The position numbers and the translations under genes are program-made. From UBA9300 sp964577305 (lineage in GTDB: Bacteria > Bacteroidota > Bacteroidia > Bacteroidales > VadinHA17), in NCBI GenBank assembly GCA_964577305.1, contig CAZNYS010000019.1, forward strand, positions 1 through 50,317: DNA of 50,317 nt. Reading direction: 5' to 3'. Within the stretch, counting starts at the first letter, position 1. The number at the start of each line of letters is the position of its first letter. The notes beneath the pieces are model-generated. The model was not told the DNA's origin. It saw only the letters and a program-made list of their open reading frames with translations, and ran no database searches. Below are positions 40,916 through 50,016 of this stretch, one piece after another.

Positions 40916-43165
40916 ATGACAGAACATCTTATGGATACAAACAAACTTATTAAGAAACATAACCGTATAACCGAACTTATAGCAGGCAAACAGGTAAGGC
41001 AGAGTATCAATATCATAAAAGAGCTTATTGATATTTCACAAAACGGAGATCACAGGCAGCAGCTTGAGAATATTGAGAATACCTACAAAAACATGGTTAA
41101 ATATACCATTGAAGGTGTTCATGATCCAGAGCGTCATAAGGTATTAACACGCATGCTTCAATCCTTGCTGGAGCTGGCAGATAATGTAAAGCAGGAAATA
41201 CTGGCCAGATACTCGGGCTGGCATACATACTGGCTTAAAGAAAACACCTTAAGGGAACAGAACCTTGCCGGGAAGAGTATTATTGAAACAGTAGATGACC
41301 TGGCGTTCAAAGAAGAGCTTGATGAATGGCTTAACCAGGCTGGTGCAGTATCACTTGATCCTGAATCTGAACATGCCAGGAAGCACAGGACCCTTGTGAA
41401 CAATATCTTTAACCATCTTTGGCTTACTGATAATTATGGTGAGGCGGAAATGGACCTGATCAAACTTATTATGAACAGGGATACGTTTGAATGGCATGAG
41501 CAGAGTATTTTTGTCAGTGCCGTCACTCTCAGCACACTCAGGTTCTGGGAACCAGAAAAAATACATATGCTCGCATCACTCTACAGGGACAAGACTGAAC
41601 AGGTAAGTGAGAGGGCAATGGCCGGCTTACTCCTTGTGTTATATTATTATGACGACAGGATACATATATATCCCAAAATAGAGAAGCTCCTCGGGGAATT
41701 ATCAAATGACAGTAATTTCAGGGAGCATTTGAAGATTACAATTCTCCAGATTATCAGGTCAGGAGAGACAGAACAGATCAGTAAAAAGCTTCATGAAGAA
41801 ATACTGCCCCGCGTGGCCGAGTTAAGGCCTAAGATTGAAGACAAGCTTGACCTTGACAACCTTCTACCTGAAGACCTGATGGAAGGTAAGAATCCTGACT
41901 GGTCGGACATGTTCAAGGAATCGGAAGATCTGTACAAGACTATGGAAGAGTTCTCAAAGCTCCAGATGGAAGGTGCCGACGTATATATGTCGGCTTTCGC
42001 CAACCTTAAGAACTTTGATTTTTTTCGTACAATCTCAAACTGGTTCATGCCTTTCTATCCCGATCATGAAGCAATTGATGTATTGTTCAGGGATGAAGTA
42101 TTGGGTACGGGTACCAACGAGCTGGCAGAAGCACTATATAAAACACCATTTATATGCAATTCAGACAAGTTCAGTCTTGTACTCAATCTGCAGCACCTGC
42201 CCGCCAGCCAGAAGGAGATGATGTTAAAAGTTTTCAGGATGGAGCTTGAAGGTCTGGAACAGATGAAGGATGAGGAGATTGACCTTGACCCAACAAAAGA
42301 GTTCAAGACCAATGTAACTCAATATCTCCAGGACCTGTACAGGTTTTTCAAGTTATCGCCTTACAAAAAGGAATTTGATGATGTTTTCAGAAGTACTCAC
42401 AATTTCCACAGGACCACTTTATTCAGTATGTTATTGAAAGACAGCGAATCGATATCCGCTTTTGCAGATTATTATTTCGGCAAGGATTTCTATAATGAAG
42501 CATTGGATTTATACAGGGAAATGATAGATAATAATCCCGATGAGGCACAGCTCTACGAGAAAGCCGGTTATTGCCACCAGCAGGTTGCAGAATATGATAA
42601 GGCCCTTGAGATGTACAGCAGGGCTGAAATACTCGACAGGAAGATATGGACACTAAAGAAGATTGGCTTCTGCAACAGGCGGCTTGGTAATCACAAAGCA
42701 GCCCTTAAGAATTACCTTGAAGCCGAGAAAATGGATCCTGGCAATATGCACACAATAGCCATGGTAGGTCACTGTTACCTGGACATGAAAGATTATGACT
42801 CGGCACTAAAATACTACTTCAAAGTTGAATACAATGACCTGGAAAATAAAACAATACTGAAGCCCATAGCCTGGTGTTATTTTGTGCAGGGGAAATATGA
42901 CCAGTCGAAGAAGTATTTTGATAAGATCAGTACGGGTAAGATGACCGGTAATGATTACATAAATGCAGGCCATCTTGCATTATGTATGGGTGACCGTATA
43001 AGTGCCCTTGAGTATTACCGTAAGAGTATTATTGTCGGGAAGATGGATAAAAGTGATTTTCTTGATATCTTCAATGATGATGCTGATATACTGATAGCTA
43101 ACAATATAGACCCTGACGATCTTCCACTAATTACAGACTATCTGTTTTTCGATCTTGAGGATTAG
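40916..43165 (+). CDS. large TPR-repeat protein
   Basis: The 749-residue protein has no signal peptide and appears cytoplasmic. The first 500 residues are helical with no family I can name. From about 520 to 720 run five or six TPR repeats (ALDLYREMIDNNPDEAQLYEKAGYCHQ, ALEMYSRAEILDRKIWTLKKIGFCNRR and others). TPRs mediate protein contacts, so a scaffold role is likely. The C-terminus ends acidic (DYLFFDLED). A nearby start at the Met at 40931 is possible. The gene follows M28 by 54 bp and overlaps the end of the convergent Spy-like gene by 35 bp. Function not recognised. Confidence 0.82.
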   Translation: MTEHLMDTNKLIKKHNRITELIAGKQVRQSINIIKELIDISQNGDHRQQLENIENTYKNMVKYTIEGVHDPERHKVLTRMLQSLLELADNVKQEILARYSGWHTYWLKENTLREQNLAGKSIIETVDDLAFKEELDEWLNQAGAVSLDPESEHARKHRTLVNNIFNHLWLTDNYGEAEMDLIKLIMNRDTFEWHEQSIFVSAVTLSTLRFWEPEKIHMLASLYRDKTEQVSERAMAGLLLVLYYYDDRIHIYPKIEKLLGELSNDSNFREHLKITILQIIRSGETEQISKKLHEEILPRVAELRPKIEDKLDLDNLLPEDLMEGKNPDWSDMFKESEDLYKTMEEFSKLQMEGADVYMSAFANLKNFDFFRTISNWFMPFYPDHEAIDVLFRDEVLGTGTNELAEALYKTPFICNSDKFSLVLNLQHLPASQKEMMLKVFRMELEGLEQMKDEEIDLDPTKEFKTNVTQYLQDLYRFFKLSPYKKEFDDVFRSTHNFHRTTLFSMLLKDSESISAFADYYFGKDFYNEALDLYREMIDNNPDEAQLYEKAGYCHQQVAEYDKALEMYSRAEILDRKIWTLKKIGFCNRRLGNHKAALKNYLEAEKMDPGNMHTIAMVGHCYLDMKDYDSALKYYFKVEYNDLENKTILKPIAWCYFVQGKYDQSKKYFDKISTGKMTGNDYINAGHLALCMGDRISALEYYRKSIIVGKMDKSDFLDIFNDDADILIANNIDPDDLPLITDYLFFDLED

Positions 43166-43631
43166 GCAGGCTGTCAACAAACCTTGGCGGCCTTCTTCTC
43201 TGGCCATGTCCCCTATCGAAATGGTCACGATCCCCCTCATCACCCCTTTGCCTGAATTCCTTCATTATTTCACGTCGTTTACGGTCAAATTCTTCAATTT
43301 TATCTATCTGTTCTTTGTTAAGCACAGGTTTTATCTCGTTCCATTGTTTATCCATCAGTGATTCAAAATCCTCCCTGAAAACGGTATTCAGGTCTTTTAT
43401 AGACTCACCATACTTTTTGATTATAGCATCCAGTTGGACCTTTTGCACGGAGTCGGGTTCGAAAACCTTATATAGCTGTTCCCTGAAATAATGCTCGGAA
43501 GCATATACACGTACCGGCCTCATCCTACTATGCCTGAGCTGGGCAGATGTAAGCATTCCTATGACGAAGCCCAGCAGCAGGGTCAGTATTATTAATATAG
43601 TTATTCTCAGTTTCATAATATCTTTATTCAT
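43131..43631 (-). CDS. Spy/CpxP-like periplasmic protein
   Basis: The 166-residue protein has a membrane-anchor or signal segment (about 8-28). An alpha-helical charged part follows, with an LTxxQ-like stretch (PVLNKEQIDKIEEFDRKRREIM) and a basic, proline-rich C-terminus. This resembles Spy/CpxP-type periplasmic chaperones or metal-stress proteins. The start may be the Met at 43631 or the Met at 43616. It is the last gene of an ECF sigma operon, one base from the preceding stop, so it may be both target and modulator of the system. It overlaps the convergent TPR gene by 35 bp. Function is inferred from shape. Confidence 0.72.
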   Translation of the reverse strand: MNKDIMKLRITILIILTLLLGFVIGMLTSAQLRHSRMRPVRVYASEHYFREQLYKVFEPDSVQKVQLDAIIKKYGESIKDLNTVFREDFESLMDKQWNEIKPVLNKEQIDKIEEFDRKRREIMKEFRQRGDEGDRDHFDRGHGQRRRPPRFVDSLPNPQDRKTDSL

Positions 43632-43982
43632 TTATTCGGACAGGAGGCTTATTAACACATCATCGACCTCGTTATCAATACCAAGCAATGTATCATAAGA
43701 CAATGAACCCTGGTTAAGAAGGAGGCTCAGGATAAGTATTATTACAGCTGCAGCGCCGGGAATAGCAACTCGCATAAAGATACTGTCAAACAATCTTAAC
43801 ATTTCGCGTTTACCATTAACCAGGATTTTGCCTGAGGCAATGTCTTTCATAACCCGGTCACGAAATCCCTCGCTGAATCTATGATCAGTCAGAAGTTCTT
43901 TTTCAAGAACTTTACGTTCATCACTTCCCAGGTCAGAAGTTAATGAGCGTAACAGAAGATCTTTAAGTTTTTCAGGTTTCAT
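43632..43982 (-). CDS. small membrane protein, probable anti-sigma factor
   Basis: The 116-residue protein has a soluble helical N-terminus (1-72) with LLLRSLTSDLGSDERKVLEKELL, one hydrophobic segment (about 73-90) and a short outer tail rich in acidic residues. The layout, a short cytoplasmic helix bundle plus one membrane span, and the position 5 bases after an ECF sigma gene fit an anti-sigma factor. No zinc-binding HxxxCxxC motif is present, so it is not a ZAS-type anti-sigma. The call rests on context. Confidence 0.65.
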   Translation of the reverse strand: MKPEKLKDLLLRSLTSDLGSDERKVLEKELLTDHRFSEGFRDRVMKDIASGKILVNGKREMLRLFDSIFMRVAIPGAAAVIILILSLLLNQGSLSYDTLLGIDNEVDDVLISLLSE

Positions 43983-43987
43983 AATAT

Positions 43988-44560
43988 TTATTCTAAATCC
44001 TTTAATAATTCCTTCAATTGTTCTTTTGCCCTTGACAGTCGCGACAAAACTGTTCCCATTGGCACTTCCAGTATTTCTGCTGTCTCTTTGGTGCTATACC
44101 CCTGTATTGTCCTCAGTATAACAACAGATCTGAAGTCAGGTTCGAGTTTTGAGATTGCCAGATTAACATAATCTCTAATATCTTTTGTTCTTTCGCCATT
44201 ATCGGCTTCCAAATCAATCTCAGTCATATCTTTTTTATCATCAGACTGGTAAAATAGTGACAGGAATCTTTTTTTTCGCCTGATCTCATTGAGCGATTGA
44301 TTAATTGCAATACGTTGTATATAAGTGCTCAGTTTCGCATCACCCCTGAAATCTTTAAGACTTTTATACAGGCGGATAAAGGTATCCTGACCAACATCCT
44401 CAGCCTGTTGTATATCTCCCAACATGCCTTTAGCAGTTCTGGCTACCATATTCTCATATCTTCTGATTATCTCACTGAATGCCTTATTATCACCATCTAA
44501 AGTATGGCGGACAAGCTCCAGATCATCAGAATGGATATAATCATACTTCACCATACACAA
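43988..44560 (-). CDS. ECF-type RNA polymerase sigma factor
   Basis: The 190-residue sigma-70 family protein has region 2 (about 28-95, AFSEIIRRYENMVARTAKGM and EDVGQDTFIRLYKSLKDFRGDAKLSTYIQRIAIN) and region 4 (about 135-185, KLEPDFRSVVILRTIQGYSTKETAEIL and GTVLSRLSRAKEQLK). Such sigma factors direct polymerase to stress or surface genes when the partner anti-sigma releases them. It heads a three-gene unit with the putative anti-sigma and Spy-like proteins and follows the LysM/binding-protein gene by 36 bp. Confidence 0.94.
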   Translation of the reverse strand: MCMVKYDYIHSDDLELVRHTLDGDNKAFSEIIRRYENMVARTAKGMLGDIQQAEDVGQDTFIRLYKSLKDFRGDAKLSTYIQRIAINQSLNEIRRKKRFLSLFYQSDDKKDMTEIDLEADNGERTKDIRDYVNLAISKLEPDFRSVVILRTIQGYSTKETAEILEVPMGTVLSRLSRAKEQLKELLKDLE

Positions 44561-44596
44561 TAATAAGACAATTTGAATAGATAATTTATTCCCTGC

Positions 44597-46534
44597 CTAG
44601 TTGGCTTTATTGATGAATTCAACTTCCAGGTCAGGTGTATAACGTATAAGATACAGACGGTTATTCTCAAAACCGTTCATAAGGCCTGTGCGGTCAAAAC
44701 TGTAATCTACCTGCAGCAGGTCAGGTTTGTGCATTGAAGGTCTGTACATAAATTCGGATCCATGTATAGCAAGACCGCTGATGAAATAATACATTATATC
44801 ATAACCCTGCCATCCATAGCTTCTGACGGGTGGTTCCATCTTGAAAAACTCACGATATTTTTCAAGGAAATGCTTTATGTCATCCTGTTTATAATCCACC
44901 CAATTAGGTGTATAAAGCATTATACCCAGCTCATAGAAATACATAGGATCGAGGTTATCGATCCACCTGATATCAGGATAACCGATTAGCTTAATATCAT
45001 ATTTTCGTAACAATGCATGGACATTCACTATAACCTCACTCATAACGGCTTCATTATCGGAAGCGAGGATAAGCAGGTTAGGTTTATCCCTGGTCATGGC
45101 ATGATCAATAATATTTATAGTGTCATTATATGATGATCTGCTGGTGAAGAACACTTCACGGAAGCTGATATCATTAAAAGGCACCTTTAACCTTAACCTG
45201 CGATATATCTTATCTTTAAATTCCCTTGAAAGATCAGCACTCCATACGCTATCAGTATGTACAAAAACCAGATTATGATCATAATAATTACTGATTTCCT
45301 CTGCCAGTGCGTCCTGGATAACATCTGTTGATGGCTGTATCTTAAAAAGGTAAGGATTAACTCTCAATACATCGGTATTTTGTGATGCAAGAGGAGATAC
45401 AATTGGTATCCTGTACCTCCTGGCATACCGGGCTACCTGTTCGAGGTTATCAGCGTAAACAGGGCCTATAATAAGATCTGCATCACGCAAACGGTCTGTC
45501 TCAAGGAACCTTTCCACTCTCAGTGAATCTCTCATGGTATCAAAGACCTGCAGTTCTATATCCAGTCCTTTTTGCTTCAGGGCATCAATGGCAAGCAGTG
45601 CTCCTTCATAAAATTCGACAAAAACTTCGCTTCTCGGATGAATCCATTCTTCAGGCCTTTCCACTATTTTATATTTTCTTCGTCCCCGGTTATCATAGTC
45701 GGAAGAATCAATATATGTTCGTTTGCTGTTTTCATCAAGTAATAAAGGAAGCATCAGTGTTACATTTATTTTTCCTCTAAGGTTCTCAACGGGTGTATAA
45801 TCAACAGGTGTACCATCAAACAGGTATGTCAACTTTTCATCACTGATTATTTCATCGTCGGCCTCGAAAAATGCCTGTTCTTTCTCCTCCTGGTCTACAG
45901 GGATCCTGATCATTTCTCCTTCCCTGGGAAACAATATGCCCCTATTCACCCTCCTGATGTCTCTGACGCTAACGTTATACTTTCGGGACAGGGAGCTATA
46001 GTTCTCCCCTTCCTCTACCCTGTGGAGTATAATACCGGGCTCATCAGTTTTAAAATACTTTGTTTGTTCCCTGAACTGCTTGCGAGGTATAGCCAGTTCG
46101 GTACCAACCGGTAAATCGTATATATCAATACCCGGATTGGCTTCGATAATCTGGTCTACAGGGACATCATATTTCCTGGAAAGTGAATATATCGATTCGC
46201 CTTTCTGCAACACATGGTAATTATATCTTTCTGTATCCTTCTCTTGTTCTTCGACTTGCTCTTCTTCAATAACAGGTATTTTCAATGCCTGCCCGATACG
46301 CAAACCATATACAGTGGAAGGGTTTTCCCTTGTTATTATTTCAGTTGAAACATTATATGCTTTTGAGATTGAATAAAGTGTCTGGGAAGTATCAACAATA
46401 TGTATATAAAATGCTGTACCACCAATTATAACCTTATCTTTTGATCGCTCTACCCTGACCTGAGAGGACAGATTTGCGGATAGCAGAACAGCGGCCATGA
46501 CAGATATATAAAGTCTTAACAGTTTATCTTTCAT
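44597..46534 (-). CDS. LysM-repeat protein fused to a periplasmic-binding-like domain
   Basis: The 645-residue exported protein (signal about 1-25, ending ANLSSQ) has three LysM domains (about 43-87, 105-150 and 169-212), each with the SLSRKYDV/NVS pattern. A type 1 periplasmic-binding-like fold follows (about 255-640, LMLPLLLDEN and DLIIGPVYADNLEQVARYARRYRIPIVSPLAS). LysM domains bind peptidoglycan or chitin-type sugars; the second part resembles amino-acid-binding (LivJ-like) proteins. No transporter lies nearby, so it may be a wall-anchored sensor or a scaffold, or a homologue of LpoA-like activators. The downstream ECF sigma operon makes an envelope-sensing role plausible. Confidence 0.88.
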   Translation of the reverse strand: MKDKLLRLYISVMAAVLLSANLSSQVRVERSKDKVIIGGTAFYIHIVDTSQTLYSISKAYNVSTEIITRENPSTVYGLRIGQALKIPVIEEEQVEEQEKDTERYNYHVLQKGESIYSLSRKYDVPVDQIIEANPGIDIYDLPVGTELAIPRKQFREQTKYFKTDEPGIILHRVEEGENYSSLSRKYNVSVRDIRRVNRGILFPREGEMIRIPVDQEEKEQAFFEADDEIISDEKLTYLFDGTPVDYTPVENLRGKINVTLMLPLLLDENSKRTYIDSSDYDNRGRRKYKIVERPEEWIHPRSEVFVEFYEGALLAIDALKQKGLDIELQVFDTMRDSLRVERFLETDRLRDADLIIGPVYADNLEQVARYARRYRIPIVSPLASQNTDVLRVNPYLFKIQPSTDVIQDALAEEISNYYDHNLVFVHTDSVWSADLSREFKDKIYRRLRLKVPFNDISFREVFFTSRSSYNDTINIIDHAMTRDKPNLLILASDNEAVMSEVIVNVHALLRKYDIKLIGYPDIRWIDNLDPMYFYELGIMLYTPNWVDYKQDDIKHFLEKYREFFKMEPPVRSYGWQGYDIMYYFISGLAIHGSEFMYRPSMHKPDLLQVDYSFDRTGLMNGFENNRLYLIRYTPDLEVEFINKAN

Positions 46535-46601
46535 CTAATGAATTGTTTTCAAAACGAGACAAAGTTAAGAAAATCTCCCACAAATTGATTGTCAAAAAAA
46601 G

Positions 46602-46620
46602 TGATGAGCGGTGAGCTAGA
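46602..46620. repeat. short heptad-like array after the dihydroorotate-dehydrogenase-like gene
   Basis: GTGATGA and GCGGTGA units abut the stop codon of the gene that ends at 46621. Only two or three units are visible, so this is weaker than the other arrays. Confidence 0.5.
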
Positions 46621-47619
46621 TTATTTAATCTCACTGAAATATTTCATGAACTGTATACGCTCGTAGGCTGAAGGGTTTGAACTTACTTCCTGGCTCATTT
46701 TGCCCCTGAACTGCTCTATAGTGTTATAGCCTTTTTCATCCATCCACATGTTTAATCCACCCAGCATTTTCTGTATCTGATCTTTACTGTTTTTATAGAT
46801 GGTTGATACCACCTGTACTGCCCGTGCCCCTGCAAGCAGTAATTTTATTAGATCTTCCGCACTGTGAATACCTGATGATGCTGCCAGGTCACAGTCTACC
46901 TTGGGAGACATAATTCCCATCCATCTCCTTACGTTTCCTGCTTCTGCAGGAGTACTGAATGTATTTGAAGACTTCTCGGTAAAGTTATTAATATCGAAAT
47001 CAGGGGTATAGAACCTGTTGAACATAACAATACCCTCTATGCCGGTCTCTGAAAGTTTTTTCACCATAAGGGCAAGGTTTGTAAAAAAAGAGCTCATTTT
47101 GACAGAAACCGGTATACTTACCTGTGATTTTACTTTTTCAACAATGTCGAAATGCACTTTTTCAATTTTGTCAGCTCCTGTTGTTTCGTCTGAAGGAAGG
47201 ATTGCAATATTAAGTTCAAGAGCATCGGCACCGGCTTCCTCAAACTGACTGGCAAAATTAATCCATTCAGCTGATGACACACAATTGATACTGGCTATTA
47301 CGGGTATCATAGCCCTGTTCTTGACTTCCTTTATCAGTTCAATATAAGCTGAGAGTGTCCGTTCCCTTATATGTATATCAATATAGTCAAGTGTTTCTGA
47401 TTTTGCAGAGTATATCATATCATTCTGATACGCTTCTTTCAGGCTGGCATCAACTTCCAGCATTATCTGTTCTTCAAACAAAGATTTAAGTACCACTGCC
47501 CCGGCACCGGCCTTTTCAAGCTCAAGTATATTGTCTGCTGAATCTGTCAGCCCTGAACTTCCGACAATAAGTGGATTACTTAATGATAAGCCCAGATATT
47601 TAGTAGTTAGATCTGCCAT
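46621..47619 (-). CDS. dihydroorotate dehydrogenase-like flavoprotein
   Basis: The 332-residue protein has the FMN TIM-barrel start LTTKYLGLSLSNPLIVGSSGLTDS, the phosphate-binding tail (GIHSAEDLIKLLLAGARAVQVVSTIY) and the general length of dihydroorotate dehydrogenases. The catalytic region that normally reads NxSCPN is instead ELNIAILPSDETTG, so a role in pyrimidine synthesis is doubtful. Genes of this subfamily occur near NfnAB-like proteins, which suggests electron transfer with flavoproteins. The substrate is unknown. The spacing (37 bp after the NfnB-like gene) implies one transcript. Confidence 0.85.
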   Translation of the reverse strand: MADLTTKYLGLSLSNPLIVGSSGLTDSADNILELEKAGAGAVVLKSLFEEQIMLEVDASLKEAYQNDMIYSAKSETLDYIDIHIRERTLSAYIELIKEVKNRAMIPVIASINCVSSAEWINFASQFEEAGADALELNIAILPSDETTGADKIEKVHFDIVEKVKSQVSIPVSVKMSSFFTNLALMVKKLSETGIEGIVMFNRFYTPDFDINNFTEKSSNTFSTPAEAGNVRRWMGIMSPKVDCDLAASSGIHSAEDLIKLLLAGARAVQVVSTIYKNSKDQIQKMLGGLNMWMDEKGYNTIEQFRGKMSQEVSSNPSAYERIQFMKYFSEIK

Positions 47620-47656
47620 TTTAAATTGATTTTTAATTTATTACAATTTACTAATA

Positions 47657-49144
47657 TTATTTTTTACCAACTTTTGACTTCAGGTATTCATGCATACCAC
47701 TGGCAGCTTTTCTGCCATCTCCCATTGCCAGTATTACAGTAGCACCACCACGTACTATATCACCACCGGCGAATATTCCTTCAACAGATGACTGCATACT
47801 GTCCTTATCAACTTTAATCGTTCCCCAGTCAGTCACTTCAAGTTCCGGCATGCTGGCAGGTATAAGAGGATTAGGCGACACTCCAATAGCTACCACGACT
47901 GTATCAACCTCCACTTCATACTCGGAACCTTCAAGAGGAATAGGTCTTCTACGTCCGGAACTATCGGGCTCACCCAGCTTCATTTTCTGTACCATCATCT
48001 TATTAACATTTCCTTTCTCATCAGCAAAATATTTCACCGGGCTATTCAGGTTCATAAACTCCACATCCTCTTCCTGTGCATGTTTTATTTCTTCGACACG
48101 TGCAGGCATTTCTTCAATTGATCTCCTGTATATTATCATTGACCTTTCGGCACCCAGCCTTTTTGAGGTGCGTACTGAGTCCATTGCTGTGTTACCACCT
48201 CCAATTACTGCAACTTTCTTACCGCTAAACACAGGTGTGTCATAATCCGGGTTTGCGGCATTCATCAGGTTTACCCGTGTAAGGTATTCATTTGATGAAA
48301 ATATTCTCCTGTAATTTTCTCCCGGTATATTCATGAATTTAGGCAGGCCGGCGCCTGAGCCTACGAAGAATGCTTGATAACCTTCCTTTCGGAGGTCGTC
48401 CACGGTAGCGGTAGTACCAACAATGAAATTAGTTTCAAATTTAACACCCATCTGCTTAAGGTTTTCGATTTCCACATCCACAATTTCATTTGGCAGCCTG
48501 AATTCGGGTATTCCATATTTCAGCACGCCACCTATTTCATGCAGGGCTTCAAATACAGTAACATCATATCCCCACTTTATCATATCACCAGCCACTGCCA
48601 GGCCCGCCGGGCCTGAACCAATTACAGCCACTTTTATCCCGTTTTTCTCTTTCACTTCAGGGACCGATATATTACCGCTACTACGTTCATAATCAGCAGC
48701 AAATCTTTCAAGATGGCCAATTGCCACAGGATCTTTCTTCAGCTTCTGCACGTAGAAACAACTCGCTTCACACTGCACTTCCTGTGGGCAAACGCGTCCG
48801 CATACTGCCGGCAATGCATTTGTTTCCTTTAGCGCCTTTGCTGATTCAAGAAATTCGCCCTGTTCTATTCTTTTTATGAACTTTGGAATATTTATACCCA
48901 CCGGGCATCCTGATATACATGTTGGTTCAATGCAGTCCAGGCATCTCTGTGCTTCCTTAAGGGCCATTTCCTCTGTTAATCCCTGGTTAACCTCTTTATG
49001 GTTCCTGTTGCGTACATGAGGATCCTGCTCTGGCATCTTTACTCTTTGTATAGAGGTGCGGTCCTTCGCTTTCATGCTCTTACGCAGTTCTTCCCTCCAT
49101 GGCTGCTGACGTTCTGATTTTAATATATCCTGTATAGTTTCCAT
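47657..49144 (-). CDS. nfnB: NfnB/GltD-like NAD(P)-binding flavoprotein
   Basis: The 495-residue protein resembles the NfnB subunit of the electron-bifurcating NAD(P) transhydrogenase and the GltD small subunit of glutamate synthase. The N-terminus carries iron-sulfur cysteines (Cys-68, -71, -76 and -80 in CLDCIEPTCISGC, then Cys-115, -119, -125 and -129). FAD and NAD(P) sites follow (GSGPAGLAVAGDM at about 175, GGGNTAMDSVR at about 317, and the C-terminal FAD motif EGIFAGGDIVRGG). No large glutamate synthase subunit is nearby, while the next upstream gene is NfnA-like, so NfnAB is preferred. It is cytoplasmic and exchanges electrons between NADH, NADPH and ferredoxin. Confidence 0.88.
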   Translation of the reverse strand: METIQDILKSERQQPWREELRKSMKAKDRTSIQRVKMPEQDPHVRNRNHKEVNQGLTEEMALKEAQRCLDCIEPTCISGCPVGINIPKFIKRIEQGEFLESAKALKETNALPAVCGRVCPQEVQCEASCFYVQKLKKDPVAIGHLERFAADYERSSGNISVPEVKEKNGIKVAVIGSGPAGLAVAGDMIKWGYDVTVFEALHEIGGVLKYGIPEFRLPNEIVDVEIENLKQMGVKFETNFIVGTTATVDDLRKEGYQAFFVGSGAGLPKFMNIPGENYRRIFSSNEYLTRVNLMNAANPDYDTPVFSGKKVAVIGGGNTAMDSVRTSKRLGAERSMIIYRRSIEEMPARVEEIKHAQEEDVEFMNLNSPVKYFADEKGNVNKMMVQKMKLGEPDSSGRRRPIPLEGSEYEVEVDTVVVAIGVSPNPLIPASMPELEVTDWGTIKVDKDSMQSSVEGIFAGGDIVRGGATVILAMGDGRKAASGMHEYLKSKVGKK

Positions 49145-49185
49145 ATAACTGTTTTGTTTTTCAGGTAATAATAATTTCGAAAGAA

Positions 49186-50016
49186 TTACTTTCCTAGTGT
49201 CTCAATGAACTTCTCATAGTCCTTTCTTTCCTGGTCTTCATATGCACCCAGTCGCATTATAATTTCATCATAATCAATCTTATGAGCATCAAACTCAGGT
49301 CCGTTGACACAGACAAATTTTGTTTTACCGTCAACTGTAACACGGCAGGCACCGCACATACCTGTACCATCCACCATAATAGTATTCAGACTGGCTATAG
49401 TAGGGACATTATATTTCTTTGTTGTGAGAGAAGCAAATTTCATCATTATTGCCGGTCCGATAGTAACTGCAAGGTTAACCTTTTCCCTGTCAAGTATTTC
49501 TTCCATACCATGTGTTACCAATCCCTGCTTGCCATAAGATCCGTCATCAGTCATAATAATAACTTCATCAGAGCATTCTCTCATTTCATCTTCCAGTATA
49601 ATAAGATCCCGGCTCCTGGCTGCAAGCACTGATAGAACCCTGTTACCAGCTTCTTTGAAAGCCCTGGCAATAGGCAATAAAGGAGCTATTCCAACCCCTC
49701 CGCCTGCACATAGTACCGTACCAACATCGCTTATTTCAGTAGCATGGCCCAAGGGTCCCACAACATCATCAATGTAATCACCTTTCTCCATTAAACTTAA
49801 TTTATGTGATGTGACTCCAACTTTCTGAATTACCAGTGTTATGGTTCCTTTATCCGGATCAGCATCGGCTATGGTAAGAGGTATTCTCTCTCCCTTTTTG
49901 TTAATTTTTACTATAACAAAATGTCCGGCTTTGCGCTTTTGAGCAATACGTGGAGCATCTATTACAAGCTTTACAACATTAGTATTCAGTTGTTCTTTTT
50001 CAACAATTTTATTCAT
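49186..50016 (-). CDS. nfnA: NfnA-like FAD/2Fe-2S oxidoreductase subunit
   Basis: The 276-residue protein is the smaller NfnA/SudB-type subunit. An FAD domain (about 1-95, GHFVIVKINKKGERIPLTIAD) precedes an NAD-binding domain (about 96-205, LCAGGGVGIAPLLPIARAF). A C-terminal 2Fe-2S motif has Cys-221, Cys-224 and Cys-236 (GTGMCGACRVT and FVCVNGP), with Asp-216 close by as the possible fourth ligand. Together with the NfnB-like protein it would form a transhydrogenase coupling NADPH to NADH and ferredoxin in anaerobic metabolism. The gene begins the nfnA-nfnB-DHOD-like unit, 41 bp before nfnB. Confidence 0.9.
   Translation of the reverse strand: MNKIVEKEQLNTNVVKLVIDAPRIAQKRKAGHFVIVKINKKGERIPLTIADADPDKGTITLVIQKVGVTSHKLSLMEKGDYIDDVVGPLGHATEISDVGTVLCAGGGVGIAPLLPIARAFKEAGNRVLSVLAARSRDLIILEDEMRECSDEVIIMTDDGSYGKQGLVTHGMEEILDREKVNLAVTIGPAIMMKFASLTTKKYNVPTIASLNTIMVDGTGMCGACRVTVDGKTKFVCVNGPEFDAHKIDYDEIIMRLGAYEDQERKDYEKFIETLGK

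Noticed and set aside
46621..47619. True dihydroorotate dehydrogenase (pyrD)
   Set aside because: The NxSCPN catalytic segment is absent and the gene context is NfnAB, not pyrimidine genes.
47657..49144. Glutamate synthase small subunit (gltD)
   Set aside because: No large glutamate synthase subunit is nearby, while an NfnA-like partner is directly upstream.
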